This document shows positions 35,675 through 47,140 of a DNA stretch of 64,000 nt, in pieces. The stretch is from Dicyema japonicum. Lineage: Eukaryota > Dicyemida > Rhombozoa > Dicyemidae. The stretch is from positions 304,193 to 368,192 of the forward strand of contig RDEW01000011.1 of NCBI GenBank assembly GCA_011109175.1, written 5' to 3'. Under the pieces are notes generated by a model. The model made no database searches and was not told where the DNA came from. It saw nothing but the letters and a program-made list of their open reading frames with translations. Positions within the stretch are counted from its first letter, which is position 1. Every line of letters starts with the position of its first letter. The translations under genes and the position numbers were made by a program.

Positions 35675-36219
35675 TTAGTCAAAATCAAAACTATTTCCGC
35701 GATCAGTTATAGTGCCCAACTTACTGATGATATTATTACCGTAGTTGACGGCAGCCTTCTTCCGTTGTCTGATTTCGTCACAACCAAATGAATCAATCCC
35801 ATCGATCTTGCACAAACACTTCATAACCTCCTCATCCACAGTCAAAGCTGTAGTTCTGTGCTGTTTACTTAACAGATTCCACACTCTCGCATTTTCAGAC
35901 TGGTTTCTCAGTGGAACAATCACGTTTTCCTCAAATTGAATCAATTTGTTCATCAATGCGATTAGATCATTGTGCACAGCCTCAATCTTGGTGATTTGCT
36001 CTTGAATTACTGTAATTGAAGGTTGAACTGTTTCTGAGGTCTGGTCGGGGGTCGTTTTCGTCGATTCCAAGTTAATCGGGACATTTACAGTGTTCCTAAT
36101 TCGTGGATCCTTCCACGTTGTGGTCCTAGTGTTGTGATCGACAAAATATTGTCTCCCATTCCTTGGATCTATTTTCATTTCCCATCCCTCTGGGAGTTTA
36201 GAAAAGCACCATCACTCAT
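35675..36219 (-). CDS. BAG3: WW-BAG co-chaperone regulator, BAG3-like
   Basis: BAG-domain proteins bind the HSP70 ATPase domain and speed nucleotide exchange; those with a WW domain (BAG3, fly Starvin) also bind PPxY partners and guide selective autophagy. The WW domain at the N-terminus reads [34 protein letters not shown] helix bundle follows at about residues 65-165, with [36 protein letters not shown] and [17 protein letters not shown]. An ATGA exon at 36216-36219 joined over a 26-nt GT-AG intron (36190-36215) gives 172 residues. Alternatively the gene starts at the same ATG without splicing and a T is missing from the TTTT run near 36202. It is far shorter than human BAG3, having lost the PxxP and IPV region. 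Confidence 0.85.
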
Positions 36220-36940
36220 GCTCGAAACCAATTAAAATCAGATAAAACAATATATTATTTAAATGGTAATTATTTTAAAAATATATTAATTATTTTATCA
36301 AAATTAATCTTTTCGGATTAATAATAATAGACTTTGGAAATATACTTCGCCTGGACCTGGTAACCTGGTGACGTTGATCTGAAGCTCATGACGTAGTTCT
36401 AATACGTTAAATGTCTTCATTTTCTCATGATTGACATGACCTCTCAGTTCATTATTACTGAGGGTGTGTCTTAGACAATCACTATCTAAGTTTATGTAAA
36501 TTCTGTCCCGAGTAGGATTCTCTAACTATTAATTCCCTTGTTTCTCCTCGAGGCAAACGGTTCTGTCCAAGTCGGCCGGAAACTGGATTCCACCCAGATA
36601 ATGGTGTATCCGTCATTCCCATATTTCAAAACTTCGGGTTTCCAATATCTCCCGAGCCCATTAAAAAGGGACAGAGGTCACCCACATCGATGAGATGAAG
36701 ACATTTGAATATAGTTATACCATAATTCATCAGAGTTACATCACCAGCTCAACTTCCTGCCGATTAACGACAAAGATAACGTGTTAATCCCTAAATAAAT
36801 CGACTTCTATAGTCCCCCGGTATAACATGATGTCGAATAAATAACTTTAAAAATATATTGGGTAGCATAAATTCTTGAATTATCTCCAGACTTTACGCAG
36901 ATACATATTACCTATAGCTCCGCTCAGGCAAGCTCTGCTC
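36220..36940. other. Intergenic, upstream of BAG gene
   Basis: No coding or repeat signal identified. Confidence 0.3.
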
Positions 36941-37195
36941 AGGACACCCACATTGTTTAAGTAAAGAACAGTCATGTTGACTAATCGTAAATAAAACAAA
37001 AAATTCTCTTCACTTTCTTTTTGTTGTGTGTGAGTCGGTTCCACAGATGATCCGGTTCCACAGTAATATGTTCACTGAGTATGGTGTCACTCGTCAAGCC
37101 AAAGCAACGTAGATGCATGGAACCTTCAGTCGGAATATACAACAGCGAGATTCGAATTAGGACGTATAAAGCCTTTGCCAGGAACTCGCTAGGCA
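36940..37195 (-). repeat. SINE3 copy
   Basis: Minus strand: TAATTCGAATCTCGCTG (B-box-like), GGTTCCATGCATCTACG, GGCTTGACGAGTGACACC, then ACAACAAAAAGAAAGTGAAG and TACGATTAGTCAACATGAC, the same order as 45095-45375. Confidence 0.75.
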
Positions 37196-37539
37196 GATTG
37201 TAAAACCATAATTCAGTAAAGTCTGTCGAATCCGCCAATTTCGGGGATCGGCAAAATCTGATCCGTAGAGATTGATTTTATTTTTGATTAATTCAATAAA
37301 ACCTGATACCACATTAGGGTCAAAATTTAAAGTTGCAGATACTCCATGCATATTTCGTAACTACAAACCATTCCTCTTTTTAATGGCGGATTCATTAAAA
37401 AATCTGGCGGATTCGAGAAATTTTGTTAGAAAAAATGGCGGATTCAAGAATTTATTAGTTAAAAATGGCGGATTCGAGAGACTTTACTGTAGTAATAGTT
37501 TCACCCGTGTGACGTTAGAAACTATCAAATTAACTAAGT

Positions 37540-39250
37540 GATTCCACCTTCCGCGGTCATGCACAATTTCCCTTAAGTCGTCCAGATGTTTTCTACATTT
37601 CATTTTCTTTTTGGTATATTTGAGATCAGCATTAAGTATTCCAGGAAGTGTGATTCGCGGGCGTCAACAGAAACGTGATCCAGTCTCAACGAAGTATTTC
37701 TCCATGCTATATTAGAGGGGGTATCCATTTCAATCTCAGTGTGTCCAAAGAGCCTTCATCTCAAATCAGTGATCTTGAAAATCAAAGGACCAATGAGGCA
37801 AATATTTATAAAGCTTTCTTTATTACTATCCTTACCAGTTCAAACCAAGCATTCTCCTCAGCTGCCTTATGTGAAAGGAGTCTATCCACTGTTCCTCAGC
37901 CTTGGACATTTCCCACGTTGATAAATTATATAATAGGACTGGTTTAACAAGGCCATTGTATAGCCTTGGCCGGAATGATGTACTTGACCGTCTTCTGTCA
38001 ATCACTTTGTGCAGCAGTAGCAAGGGTTATCTTAGACCGATTTCTTCACTGTATCCAAGTTAGGACCAATCTTATTGGTCTAGAAAAGACAATAATATCA
38101 TAAAAATTATGATGAAATATTTTTTGTAGGTAGTTGTATGTATAAATAAGTTGAATAATGATGGTGAGAGGGAAGAACCTTGAAATGCTCCATTGGAAAC
38201 ATGTCTTCGATTATCTGTGTTACTTTTCACTTGGCCCCGTCTTTCGTCATGAAATTGACCACCCAAAGTCTGATATTCGGGTGAATGTCCGTGTCCAAAA
38301 TTCGTTTTGAACAATTTTTTTCTTGATATTGAGTCGAACGCTTTGCTAAAATGGACTGATACCTTTGGTACTTTGAATCTTTCGGCAGAAAATTGCTTGA
38401 AAGAGCCAAGATTAATAGCAGTAAACCGGTTGGCTCTAAAGTCGTGTCGAATTCTGATAGTGGAATAGTCTCTTGGATACGTTCAAAAATTTTTTTTCAA
38501 AAATCCTTGAGAGGGAATACAGTATGGTGATTGGTCTGTAGGGGGATGGTTTGTATATCCATATAATGAATGATTTCTTCATAATTCAAGGATGCATTTG
38601 CGTTGACTGATGTGCTGAATGTGAGAACTAATATTTACAGTGTCTGGGGACCGACGTGCTTCAGTTCTATGGTGAAGACAAAGTCTTTGGTTTTCGAGTT
38701 GCAGTCCATTGAGATAGCTCGTCAAACGTCATGTTAGGTAAACAAAATCCAATCATCTGATTTTTTGCTTTAATCCACTTCAGATAGACTTGGTGCTCCC
38801 TCTAAAAAAATTTGTGGGATACAGAGGTATAATATTTCATTAGTTCGTTAGACTTCTTGGTGCGATTCGGCAGTAGATCTCTTCGGCGAATTATTCTTGT
38901 GAGGACTTTGGATAGCTTCTCCGAGTTTCGCACCCTGTCTGATCTATTCGTTAATTTCCTTGTTGAGGATATAAATTTCCTCTTCAGATTATTACGTTCT
39001 TTGATGTTTTATTTTTGTGCCATAGTGTCTGGAAGGGGAGGAATTCTGCCTATTGGGATGAATAGTTTCCTCGCCGCAGATAACCTTGTTGAAACATTTG
39101 TCTATTAACCTATTCGAGTGAACCCGACACGCTTCAACAGAAACCTCATCTTGGCCCGATGTTCCTTCCTCGATCAGACACAAGAACTGCCAATAAAGTC
39201 ATTAATAAAATTATTCCAAAGACCAGCGGTAAAGCCAAACTAACTAATCC
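37540..39250 (-). mobile_element. LINE-E retrotransposon copy, decayed
   Basis: Minus-strand pieces: NSEKLSKVLTRIIRRRDLL near 38900, YRPITILYSLSRIFEK near 38520, VHFSKAFDSISRKKLF near 38330, GAFQGSSLSPSLFNLF near 38170 and LYNGLVKPVLLYNLSTWE near 37950. This is a non-LTR reverse transcriptase related to but distinct from LINE-A, with SFHIRQLRRMLGLNW as the thumb block. It carries many frame changes and lacks the catalytic YxDD block. Confidence 0.55.
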
Positions 39251-39439
39251 CGTGATCCTGACACGTCCAGTAGAGCCCTCATCCGAGCACTATAATCCAG
39301 AAGACTTTGTGTGGGAAGCTGAGGTCAAAACCAGAAATAATCTCCTGGTGGAATGAAAAGATGGATCCTTTTAAAATGGATCCGATGACGCCACTAGAAT
39401 CAAGTAGCCACATAGCAATATTTATTTATTATTATTTAT

Positions 39440-39775
39440 TTATTGACCCCGGATACAACGAGAAAGAAGTTAAAGTAAACAACTAATTAAGTGTATCCAG
39501 TTTCCACTTCAACTGAGTCCATCCATAATCAGCATAAATGGTAAAAGACGTCCATAGTTGCAGTTGTGGAAACCCCTCCAATGCAGTGGGGGAGAGCAAA
39601 TGATTCTTTTTCGTGCCGGCCTGGCACTGGGCGCCACCTAGACAGGTGGATCACATGACGCCACTCTAATAGGAAGAGAGAGGAGTAACAGACGATCAAA
39701 CAGAAACTTGAACCAATTAGCCACAAAGTACCACATGGCGCCACGCAGCTAATAAATCAATGGCACTATTTGACA
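39440..39775 (-). repeat. SINE1 copy, best preserved
   Basis: Minus strand: A-box-like TAGCTGCGTGGCGCC near 39745, B box TTGGTTCAAGTTTC near 39705, body with TGGCGTCATGTGATCCACCT, then ACACTTAATTAGTTGTTTAC, TTCTTTCTCGTTGTATCC and GGGGTCAATAAATAAATAAT. About 335 bp; serves as the reference copy here. Confidence 0.85.
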
Positions 39776-39952
39776 CCACGTGGTCAATTAATAATAGTAA
39801 AATAAATTAAGTTTGTATTAATACGATTTTAGCATAAATATAGAACTAATATTTAATTGGTTAGTGGGTAATTAACTAGTAAAACGGGCTAAAGCCAAGG
39901 AATTCTTGGTTCGGCAAACTCATTGTTTGGCCAAGTAAATCTATCACAGTAC

Positions 39953-40762
39953 TCAGTTGCTATTTTTGTTGAATGTGGGGATCATTAATTTTCTGCCATA
40001 TTTTGTGTAATCGGGAGTCGCGTTCAGAGGAAAATATCTTTTGTCCCGCTTAACTTGTAGTTTTACGTAATTTTCCATATATTCAGACGTACCTGCAAAT
40101 CTCTCGTCAGTGTACGGCACAAATAAGTCTCTTTCCGACAAATATTCTTCGTTTTGGTCCTCGTTTTGGGGACTTGCTTGATCCCTTATTTCTTTTTCTG
40201 TAAATGGTAAAATATTTAAAACGTGAAAGTTGACCGCTTGTTTCCTGATACTCGAATTTATTCAAGGGCTTCAAAATGTTGTTTCTGAATCCGCTAAATC
40301 TGTCAGTGACCCCAATGTCATCGGAAAATGTGTCCATGATTCTCTCAATGATCACTCCGTACGGTTCAAGTTTCTAATTCACAATTATTAGTCCTACTTG
40401 GGAATAGTAGCAGAGCTGGTTTTTGAACCAATCCCTGAATTGTTCGACATTAGTGACAGATTCTGAGTCGAAGGTCTCAATATTGGAACCAACGTCTCGC
40501 ATAAAGTCCGATAACTCATTTTTGAAAGATTGGATTCCTTAAAATACTATTTTATCCAAAAACCAGTTTGTGAATTCAAAATGTCGTTTATATAGTAATT
40601 CGTTCGGAATAAGTTTGATTTGCTAAGCAGGTGTCCACAAAAATCATAATTTTTGAGAACTCGAAGCATATACTCACAGTAATCTATTTCATCAGCGAAC
40701 AAGTCTGCATTCCTAGTGTTTTTGATGTAATTTAAATTTTCTTCAATTTGCTGCGTTGACAT
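39953..40762 (-). CDS. Unknown four-exon protein
   Basis: From ATG 40762, three GT-AG introns (40538-40563, 26 nt; 40374-40397, 24 nt; 40198-40222, 25 nt) leave exactly 735 nt, 244 residues, ending at 39953. The protein begins MSTQQIEENLNYIKNTRNAD, runs through DYCEYMLRVLKNYDF, SFKNELSDFMRDVGSN, EQFRDWFKNQLCYYS and PYGVIIERIMDTFSD, and ends with a basic, aromatic tail GTSEYMENYVKLQVKRDKRY, FPLNATPDYTKYGRKLM. It is mainly helical, acidic in the middle, with no signal peptide and no membrane segment. I do not recognise the family. Perfect frame closure with three intron-sized removals makes a real gene likely. Confidence 0.65.
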
Positions 40763-41685
40763 TTGTTGTCTTAGCGATTTGATAATTTTTAAATAATTTA
40801 ATTTAACTTTTTAGGATTATAAAGTGATAATAAAATTTATTAACAAACACAAACAGTTGACTAGCTGCTCTCAGAATTGAGCGCAGTTCCCCTGACGATT
40901 TGCTAGGAAACGCCCGCGCTCAATGAGCCAAAGGATTATAAAGTTACGATCGGAAATCTGAGTCTCACTGAATATGACAGAAAAACCAAGTTCTTGATGT
41001 CAGAAATTCTAAATAACTTAGATTCTCTCATTTAAAATTTGGCTTTAAAAAATTATTTATTTATAAGAAAATTGACGTATTTTTAGTATTTATCAATCAC
41101 AATTAAATTACAGCACTCGGGGAGAGTTCAGGAATTACTATAAGCTGAGGCATTTTCTTGGTGGTTTTGGGGTTTCTTGACTAAAAAATAAATTATCATA
41201 AATATCAAAATAATCTTTGAACGGTATCTTGGTGGTGTCCTGTAGCCACTACCAAGCAAACTATTTGATTGGTGAGGTTGGGTCTATTGATTATAAATGT
41301 ATCAGTTTTCCCGAAGTTACCAACATGAAAACCACAAAAATGAAATCAAACATACAACCACTAAATTTGAATGCCTAAATTTAAATAAAACCACAATTGG
41401 GAGCAAAAAATCTGTCGAAATGCTTCAAAAACTATATGAATAAACTATCTAGTTCCTGACTAAATGACCTCAGACCAAAATGAGAGAGGTTCTATCCGAC
41501 GCGGACAAGAATCCTGGATGGTTCTCCAGAAAAAAACATGAAATATCTCATATTTTGTGTGATTTTTGGTAAATGTACTTTAACGACTATTACGTTGGTT
41601 GCACCCAATTTGACTGATTTGTTCAATAAAGTCATTAATACATAATTTAACTGTTAAAGTTATTAAAAATATAAATTTGTTAAAA
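40763..41685. other. Intergenic, nothing recognised
   Basis: AT-rich spacer between two minus-strand genes; no feature called. Confidence 0.3.
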
Positions 41686-43119
41686 CTAATTTTCGAGTCC
41701 CTCAATGCTGTGATCGCAGGTGACATTGTACCAATCGTTATCGTCGTGCGTTAAAAAAGTCCGAGACCGAACGACGACTTTAAAATCTTTTTTCAAATTT
41801 CCTTTAAATTTTTTCTCGGATAAATATACGTTCGGATATACCATCTCCTCATTGAAATCAAATGTTGTTTCAAATTTATTTAAAACTCCGTCGTTCAATT
41901 TCAGAGATTCTCTCTTCTCTGTTTTATGATATTTCAAATCTCCGATGTGTTCTTTTTCGTTAAATGTGACGACCTTTCTGCGTTCTTGTGGTTCTTGATA
42001 TCTCCTATCTTTTGGTTCTACATATGCCAGATTTTTAGTGCGATAAGTTTTTTTATCTTCATATTTTTCCTGATATTCAGTTTCGTCTTTCAAAGCTCTT
42101 AGCGAATACTTTGGAATACTGATATCTCTCTGTCGTTGGTCTTTATCGACGTTGTAATTGTCCATCTCCTTTCTATTCTTTGTGGAATAGGTTGGTATAT
42201 TGTAAATATACTCTTCATCTTTAGTTTTATAGTAATCCTTTTCTTTTTCGAACGTTCTAGAATATTCTGGAATGTCGCTGTCCCTCGGCAATTCTCTAAT
42301 TTTGAATTTCATGTTGTTTTATTAGTTTCAGGATTTTTCGAAATATATCTGCTTTTCAGCAATTCATTCGATTGTCGCTCAGTTTCTTTTTGATTGGCGT
42401 CGGTATAAATATTTTTGAATTCAAGAATTCCTCTGTCCCAAACATTTGGACATTTTGCATTTGTGTTTCTTTCGGAATAAAGCTTAGGGTTCTCGTCATC
42501 AATCTTTATAATATTTTCCATCTTGCTGGTTTTTTCCTGCATATTTTGGGATATTTTTGTAGTTTATCCATGTCCGAGGTTTTCTATGGTCATCTCCTCG
42601 ATCCCATTCTGAATGCTTTGGTAGCCCTTCCTGCCGATCTTTTCCAAACTTCATATTTTTTGGATTTGTTTTATCCTCAAATCTGGAAGAAGGCTAATTT
42701 ATTGAAAAATAAGTAAATACCGGTTTTCTGTTTGAAATATTTTGTGGGGAAAATCTCTCATGAACAGGTGCACAAACTTTCATAGGAGAATACGACTTAT
42801 CTTCTGTATAGAGTTGATGATCAAATTTAAATTGCCCCTTATTCGGGATTTCACGATTATTTTGAGAAGGGGACATATTTGCTGACTTTATTAGTTTTTC
42901 GTAAATAAAATATGAGTTCTTTATAATGAAAAAGTATAATCCTTCCCCACTCGGGCATTTGTGGTTGCAGTCAAATAAGATTCCATTGGGGCGTTTCAGG
43001 AAGCCGTTTATAGTTGATAAATGCCAAACTTCACTGGTCCCGTTTTTATAATAGAGAATGATGGATTCGTGACCAAAATCCAATCTCTTAAAGTCTCTTG
43101 TTGTTTTGTACGTAGGCAT
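41686..43119 (-). CDS. Docking protein with IRS-type PTB domain and IPxY repeats (DOK/FRS2-like)
   Basis: Docking proteins of this kind bind receptor tails through the PTB domain and are phosphorylated on C-terminal tyrosines. The first exon (43119-42719) carries the PTB: IILYYKNGTSEVWHLSTING, GILFDCNHKCPSGEGLYFF, NSYFIYEKLIKS. A 27-nt intron at 42692-42718 joins to a segment with INYKNIPKYAGKN, and the last part (42312-41686) has IPEYS, IPTYS and IPKYS motifs plus NLAYVEP in a charged, tyrosine-rich tail. Two one-base frame shifts, near 42530 (A6 run) and 42310, must be corrected to read one chain; without them two or three shorter proteins would result. The PTB assignment is by pattern; whether DOK or FRS2 is closer cannot be told. 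Confidence 0.65.
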
Positions 43120-43589
43120 ATTTGTTTTTCTGCTGACTTGTACGATTTAGCGGATATGCATAGCAACCATTAGTTTAATGATCCTTAGCGGCAATCAATA
43201 TTTAATACCGGCCACATTGCGTGTATTAAATTAGCCATCGAATAAGCAGCTAGTCATAAATAGAGGGTACATCTTTTTGAGAATCACTTTTTATTTCATG
43301 TTTGTTGGGGTAATTTATGTTTTGGTGGATGGCCAATTTCATTGTAAAAGGATAAATTGTCTTTGTCTAATCGTGTAAATTGATTCTAAACGACAGAATT
43401 ATCGTCTTACGTCAAAGTAATGGCAACAGATATCGAATAGAAAATCAAGTATAAATTGGTAAGAATTGTTAAGACTAATCGACTATACTTAAATTTTTCA
43501 ACTTGGTATATCATATTATATCAATTGGTTCTGAGTTTGGTTCCCCACAAGCTACTTGGTCGAAAGTTTTTCTTCCTTACCTATGTTTT

Positions 43590-43745
43590 TCATCTTCTCC
43601 CGTTCTTCTAGAGTGGTGTATGTGATCCACACGTCTCAGCTGACACAGAGCGGTAGGATGACGTGATAAGGATTATTTACTTTCCTTCACTCCATCGGAG
43701 GCGTTTCCAAAACTGCAGGACTGGAAGTTTGGATGTCTGTCCGCG
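43590..43745 (+). repeat. SINE1-related fragment, diverged
   Basis: TTCTAGAGTGGTGTATGTGA followed by TCCACACGTCT, TTCACTCCATCGGAGGCGTT and CCAAAACTGC follow the SINE1 body in order, with many changes. Confidence 0.5.
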
Positions 43746-44800
43746 AGATGTTTCATCACTTTTGTGACATTTAGTGTATTCCTCAACGATGAGGTAGATG
43801 TCATTCTGTTACGTTTAAGTAGGATTCGATTAATTGGTTCTGCATGACTGTCTCCAAATGATGTGTGTACGTCATCAGTGGGTCGAATGTGATTCCAAAG
43901 ATGAAGGAGTTCTTCTTAACTGGGATAAGTTCTCCATTCTAAGTTAATTTAGGATCGAGCGACGTATGTTTCATGTAGGAAGAGATAACCGTAGTGTTCA
44001 ACTTTCCAGGGGATATATTCATGCGGTTCTTGAGGAATCATGGATTCATATTGTCGAGGGTCTCCCGAACCCTCCTCGTAGCCTCTTTGTTATCACGGTG
44101 TCTCGCTCTCACAGTGAGATCGCTGGTATAAGACAGAAGGATGGTGCTTTGAGAGTTAGGAGTTGGAAGGCCACTTCTGAATAATTCTTATGTATTTGAA
44201 CAAAGAGAACACCACCAATGTGTAAATATTCAGTATATGGATATTTTTTCATTTTTCGTTTCGGTTGACTTTTCATTTTCAAGTGCGGCATGTGGCTCAC
44301 AATTACATAGAATTTCATAAGTGTTTATTCCTGGTGTTTCTGTTGAATGCTACCAGGCTTCTTACATTTACTTTGTTAAGACTTGTAGCCTTCTTGGTTA
44401 TTTCGTCGTTAGACCTGAAGTCAGGTCTGTTGTTCTATCTACAGTTTTCTTTAGTCTGCTTTCTTTTCAACGAGGGCCTACGTTTCCGTGTCAAATTTAT
44501 CCGAAGCAGATTCGCTCCATAGGAATAAATCTTTCGCGGCCCCGCAAAATCACTTCATTAATAAATCTGACGGTCACGTGGATCGAGGGAAAATTCTCTA
44601 TTTGAAAAGAGTATAGGGAGTTTTCAATGAAAGATGTGTTGATTTTGGCAATAATCAATGTCGGTCCTGGATTAGATTCGATATCACTGGAAATAATCAG
44701 AAATACACGACACCATTCACGTCTCCAGGAGAAAGATACATGAGGTTTGCGGTTCTTTTTCACATCCAGTGTACAAAGCCACCAAGTCATTGGTGAGTCA
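43745..44800 (-). mobile_element. LINE-C copy with 2A-like peptide, decayed
   Basis: Minus strand: an open frame 44790-44497 holds FLIISSDIESNPGPT at about 44700-44660. The DIESNPGP core is the 2A ribosome-skipping motif, known at the N-terminus of some CR1/L2-type LINE proteins. Downstream, 44180-43850 reads KEATRRVRETLDNMNP and FIFGITFDPLMTYTHHLET, the C-terminal RT region related to the LINE-C copy at 47.6 kb (ILGVTFDTFLCFSAHVES). The middle is deleted. Confidence 0.6.
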
Positions 44801-45095
44801 CGCGACTAAATATTTATTGCTCAAATTGTTGATTTTTTGTCTTCACAATATCTTTGTAATCACATGATTTAATTTTTGATAGGTCAATCACCTAAAAATT
44901 TGATAAACAAATTTCACCCTGAAGGCGTTCGCGGCAATCACTTGTTTGAGAAAACAGTTATTTGAACAATTTAAAAAAAATACAAAAATAAATAAAATTT
45001 CATACAAAAGTAAAAAAGTTCGACTATAAAATTGATTTTTTTTCAACTCGACTGCACTTTTACGAAGAGCTCAGGCAGGCAGGAAACACTTTATT
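44801..45095. other. Intergenic, AT-rich
   Basis: Nothing recognised. Confidence 0.3.
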
Positions 45096-45375
45096 TTTAA
45101 GTAAAAAACAGTTATTATAACTAATCGTGGAGGGAGAACCGAGGAATGCTTTTCACTTCTTTTTTTCCTTTTTGTTGGGTGTATGCCCTTTATAGTCGTT
45201 CCAGTTCCGCAGTGAAATTTTCACTGATAACGACGTCACTCGTCAAGCCAGAGGATGGTAAATGCGTGGAATCTTCAACCGACATTTACAGAAGCGGGAA
45301 TCGAACTAAATACTATCAGACCTCTTTCCTGGTACTCGTTATTCTGTGCTACCCGGTAATTTTTTCTCAGCCTTT
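45095..45375 (-). repeat. SINE3 copy with tRNA-like head
   Basis: Minus strand: GGTAGCACAGAATAACGAG (A-box region), AGTTCGATTCCCGC (B box), GGCTTGACGAGTGACGTCG, then AAAAAGAAGTGAAAAGCATT and CACGATTAGTTATAATAAC. It is the most complete SINE3 copy. Confidence 0.75.
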
Positions 45376-45609
45376 AAAATTCCAAAATGTATTAAATTTT
45401 AATTGTATATATATCTTTATCTATATCGTTATCAAAGGCGGCGATACTTCTGATGAATTCTTCTAGCAAAGAAGACCTGCCCAGAAGCTTTAAACTGTTG
45501 TTGATGCAACTGGAGCAATTTGCTGGCAGAGGATTCGTGTGCGTGAACCCCTTCCTTATAAAAACATTAACAATAAGTAACTAAGCTACGTCATAGTCCA
45601 CCAGAGCTA

Positions 45610-45850
45610 CGTTATTATTTATTCATTAACAAGGCTTACAATCTTTAGTAAGCCCAACACAAACAGTAACAATTAATTAATCCAAAGAAGGAACCCAAGG
45701 AAAACGTCTGCTTGTGTCGACCAAATCCATCCTCCAATAGTCCATTACAGGCTTTCGCTTCCGAAGAGAAATAGAGAAGTAGGTCCACCCCCTCCCATTT
45801 AAATCACAAGCCGCGGAAATCACTTTATTCTTCTCCTAAGCTACGTTATT
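45610..45850 (-). repeat. SINE2 copy
   Basis: Minus strand body with GGATGGATTTGGTCGACAC, TTAATTAATTGTTACTG, GTTGGGCTTACTAAAG and tail GTAAGCCTTGTTAATGAAT. It lacks the tRNA-like head. Confidence 0.7.
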
Positions 45851-46119
45851 AGCTTCGAACACTTAATCACTTGGCTAACTGGCCATAGGTTATTTTTTAA
45901 AAATGCTTAGAAATCCAAAAATGTAGGTTTTTTTTAAAATATTATATTGTTTCTTGTGCCCGAATTTTAGTTACTAATGACTTGTGTTTTTTTCAAGAGA
46001 TTTACAAAATAAAAAATCTTCTTGCAGTGTAGAATCAAACAAATAACGAACAAAAACAAATATTGATAATCCTTCAACATCATTCGTCAAACTGAATATA
46101 AAAATAATCAAATTTTTTA

Positions 46120-46830
46120 AGCGGGAAAATAATTGATTTCAAATGTTATTGGAAAGATCATCAATGCGTCGTTTTACAGTGCTGTTAGAAAACTGAATCG
46201 AATTAATTTTTTAGAACTATCATCCCCATATACGCAAGATAAATTTTTTGAGATTTGGTTTTATTAAAGATTCCGCTATAGTGTGAGCTTCTCCATTTTT
46301 TGCAATAAAGTAACTTATCTAGGATAAATTAAAAATTATAATCAACTTCATAGGAAGCTTCAGTGACTTTTAAATTTTCATCTTTTGTGAAGTTTTTCAT
46401 CGAATATTTCGATTTACTAAAAGCAGCAAACATTTTTTCAAAAAAAGATGTATCTTTGTTTTTCAATTCTTTGTGCTAAACAACGAGATGTCGATGGAGC
46501 TTAGATGGCACTAATGACTCTTTTGACATAATTTTGTGGCACATCATAAACTCTGCTCTCCTCGAATCGTCCTCAAACTGGCAAAATCCATAAGGATATT
46601 CTTATACTTTCAATTCTACAAGTGTAATAAAAATGTTATAAACTTTAATAGCCATACTATCAACCAACAAAAAAATAACACGCGAAATTCAAGTAAGCGT
46701 GGAGTATTATAACAAAATATTTAATTTAAATTAATTTTTTAAATATCATAATTTTTTGAGGCACCCAGATCCAAAATGAAGCACCCTAGGGTGCCTCCAG
46801 GCACACTTTGGGAACCACTGCATTAGTATA
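46120..46830 (-). mobile_element. hAT-type transposon end and transposase remnant
   Basis: The terminus near 46823 reads CAGTGGTTCCCAAAGTGTGC on the minus strand, a typical hAT end, followed by CTGGAGGCACCCTAGGGTGC. Further on, AEFMMCHKIMSKESLVPSKL, HRHLVV, FFEKMFAAFSKSK and NGEAHTIAESLIKPNLKKFI are conserved pieces of ZBED5/SCAND3-like transposases. Stops break the frame; the 3' half was not found. Confidence 0.7.
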
Positions 46831-47140
46831 TGACTAAATAGCTTTGTAGCAGACAAATAAGATCTGTTGCCTAAATTTTTTAAAATGAAACTTTTTTTTA
46901 TTAAAAATATAAATACCACTCATTTCCTCTGAATAAGAGGCCAAAATTTATTCCCCTAAACTTCTATAACTATCACAGAGGATCTAGGTTAATTTTTGTA
47001 AGGTAAGTTTGACGTAAATTCAAAAATGGTTTAGATTTTGACATTTCAAAGTAAAAGTCAAGCTTTAGGTCAGAAATTTGACCTTTGAAAATTAACCTGC
47101 CGATTAATAGCTGAGTTATATATATCCAAAACATTTTCCG

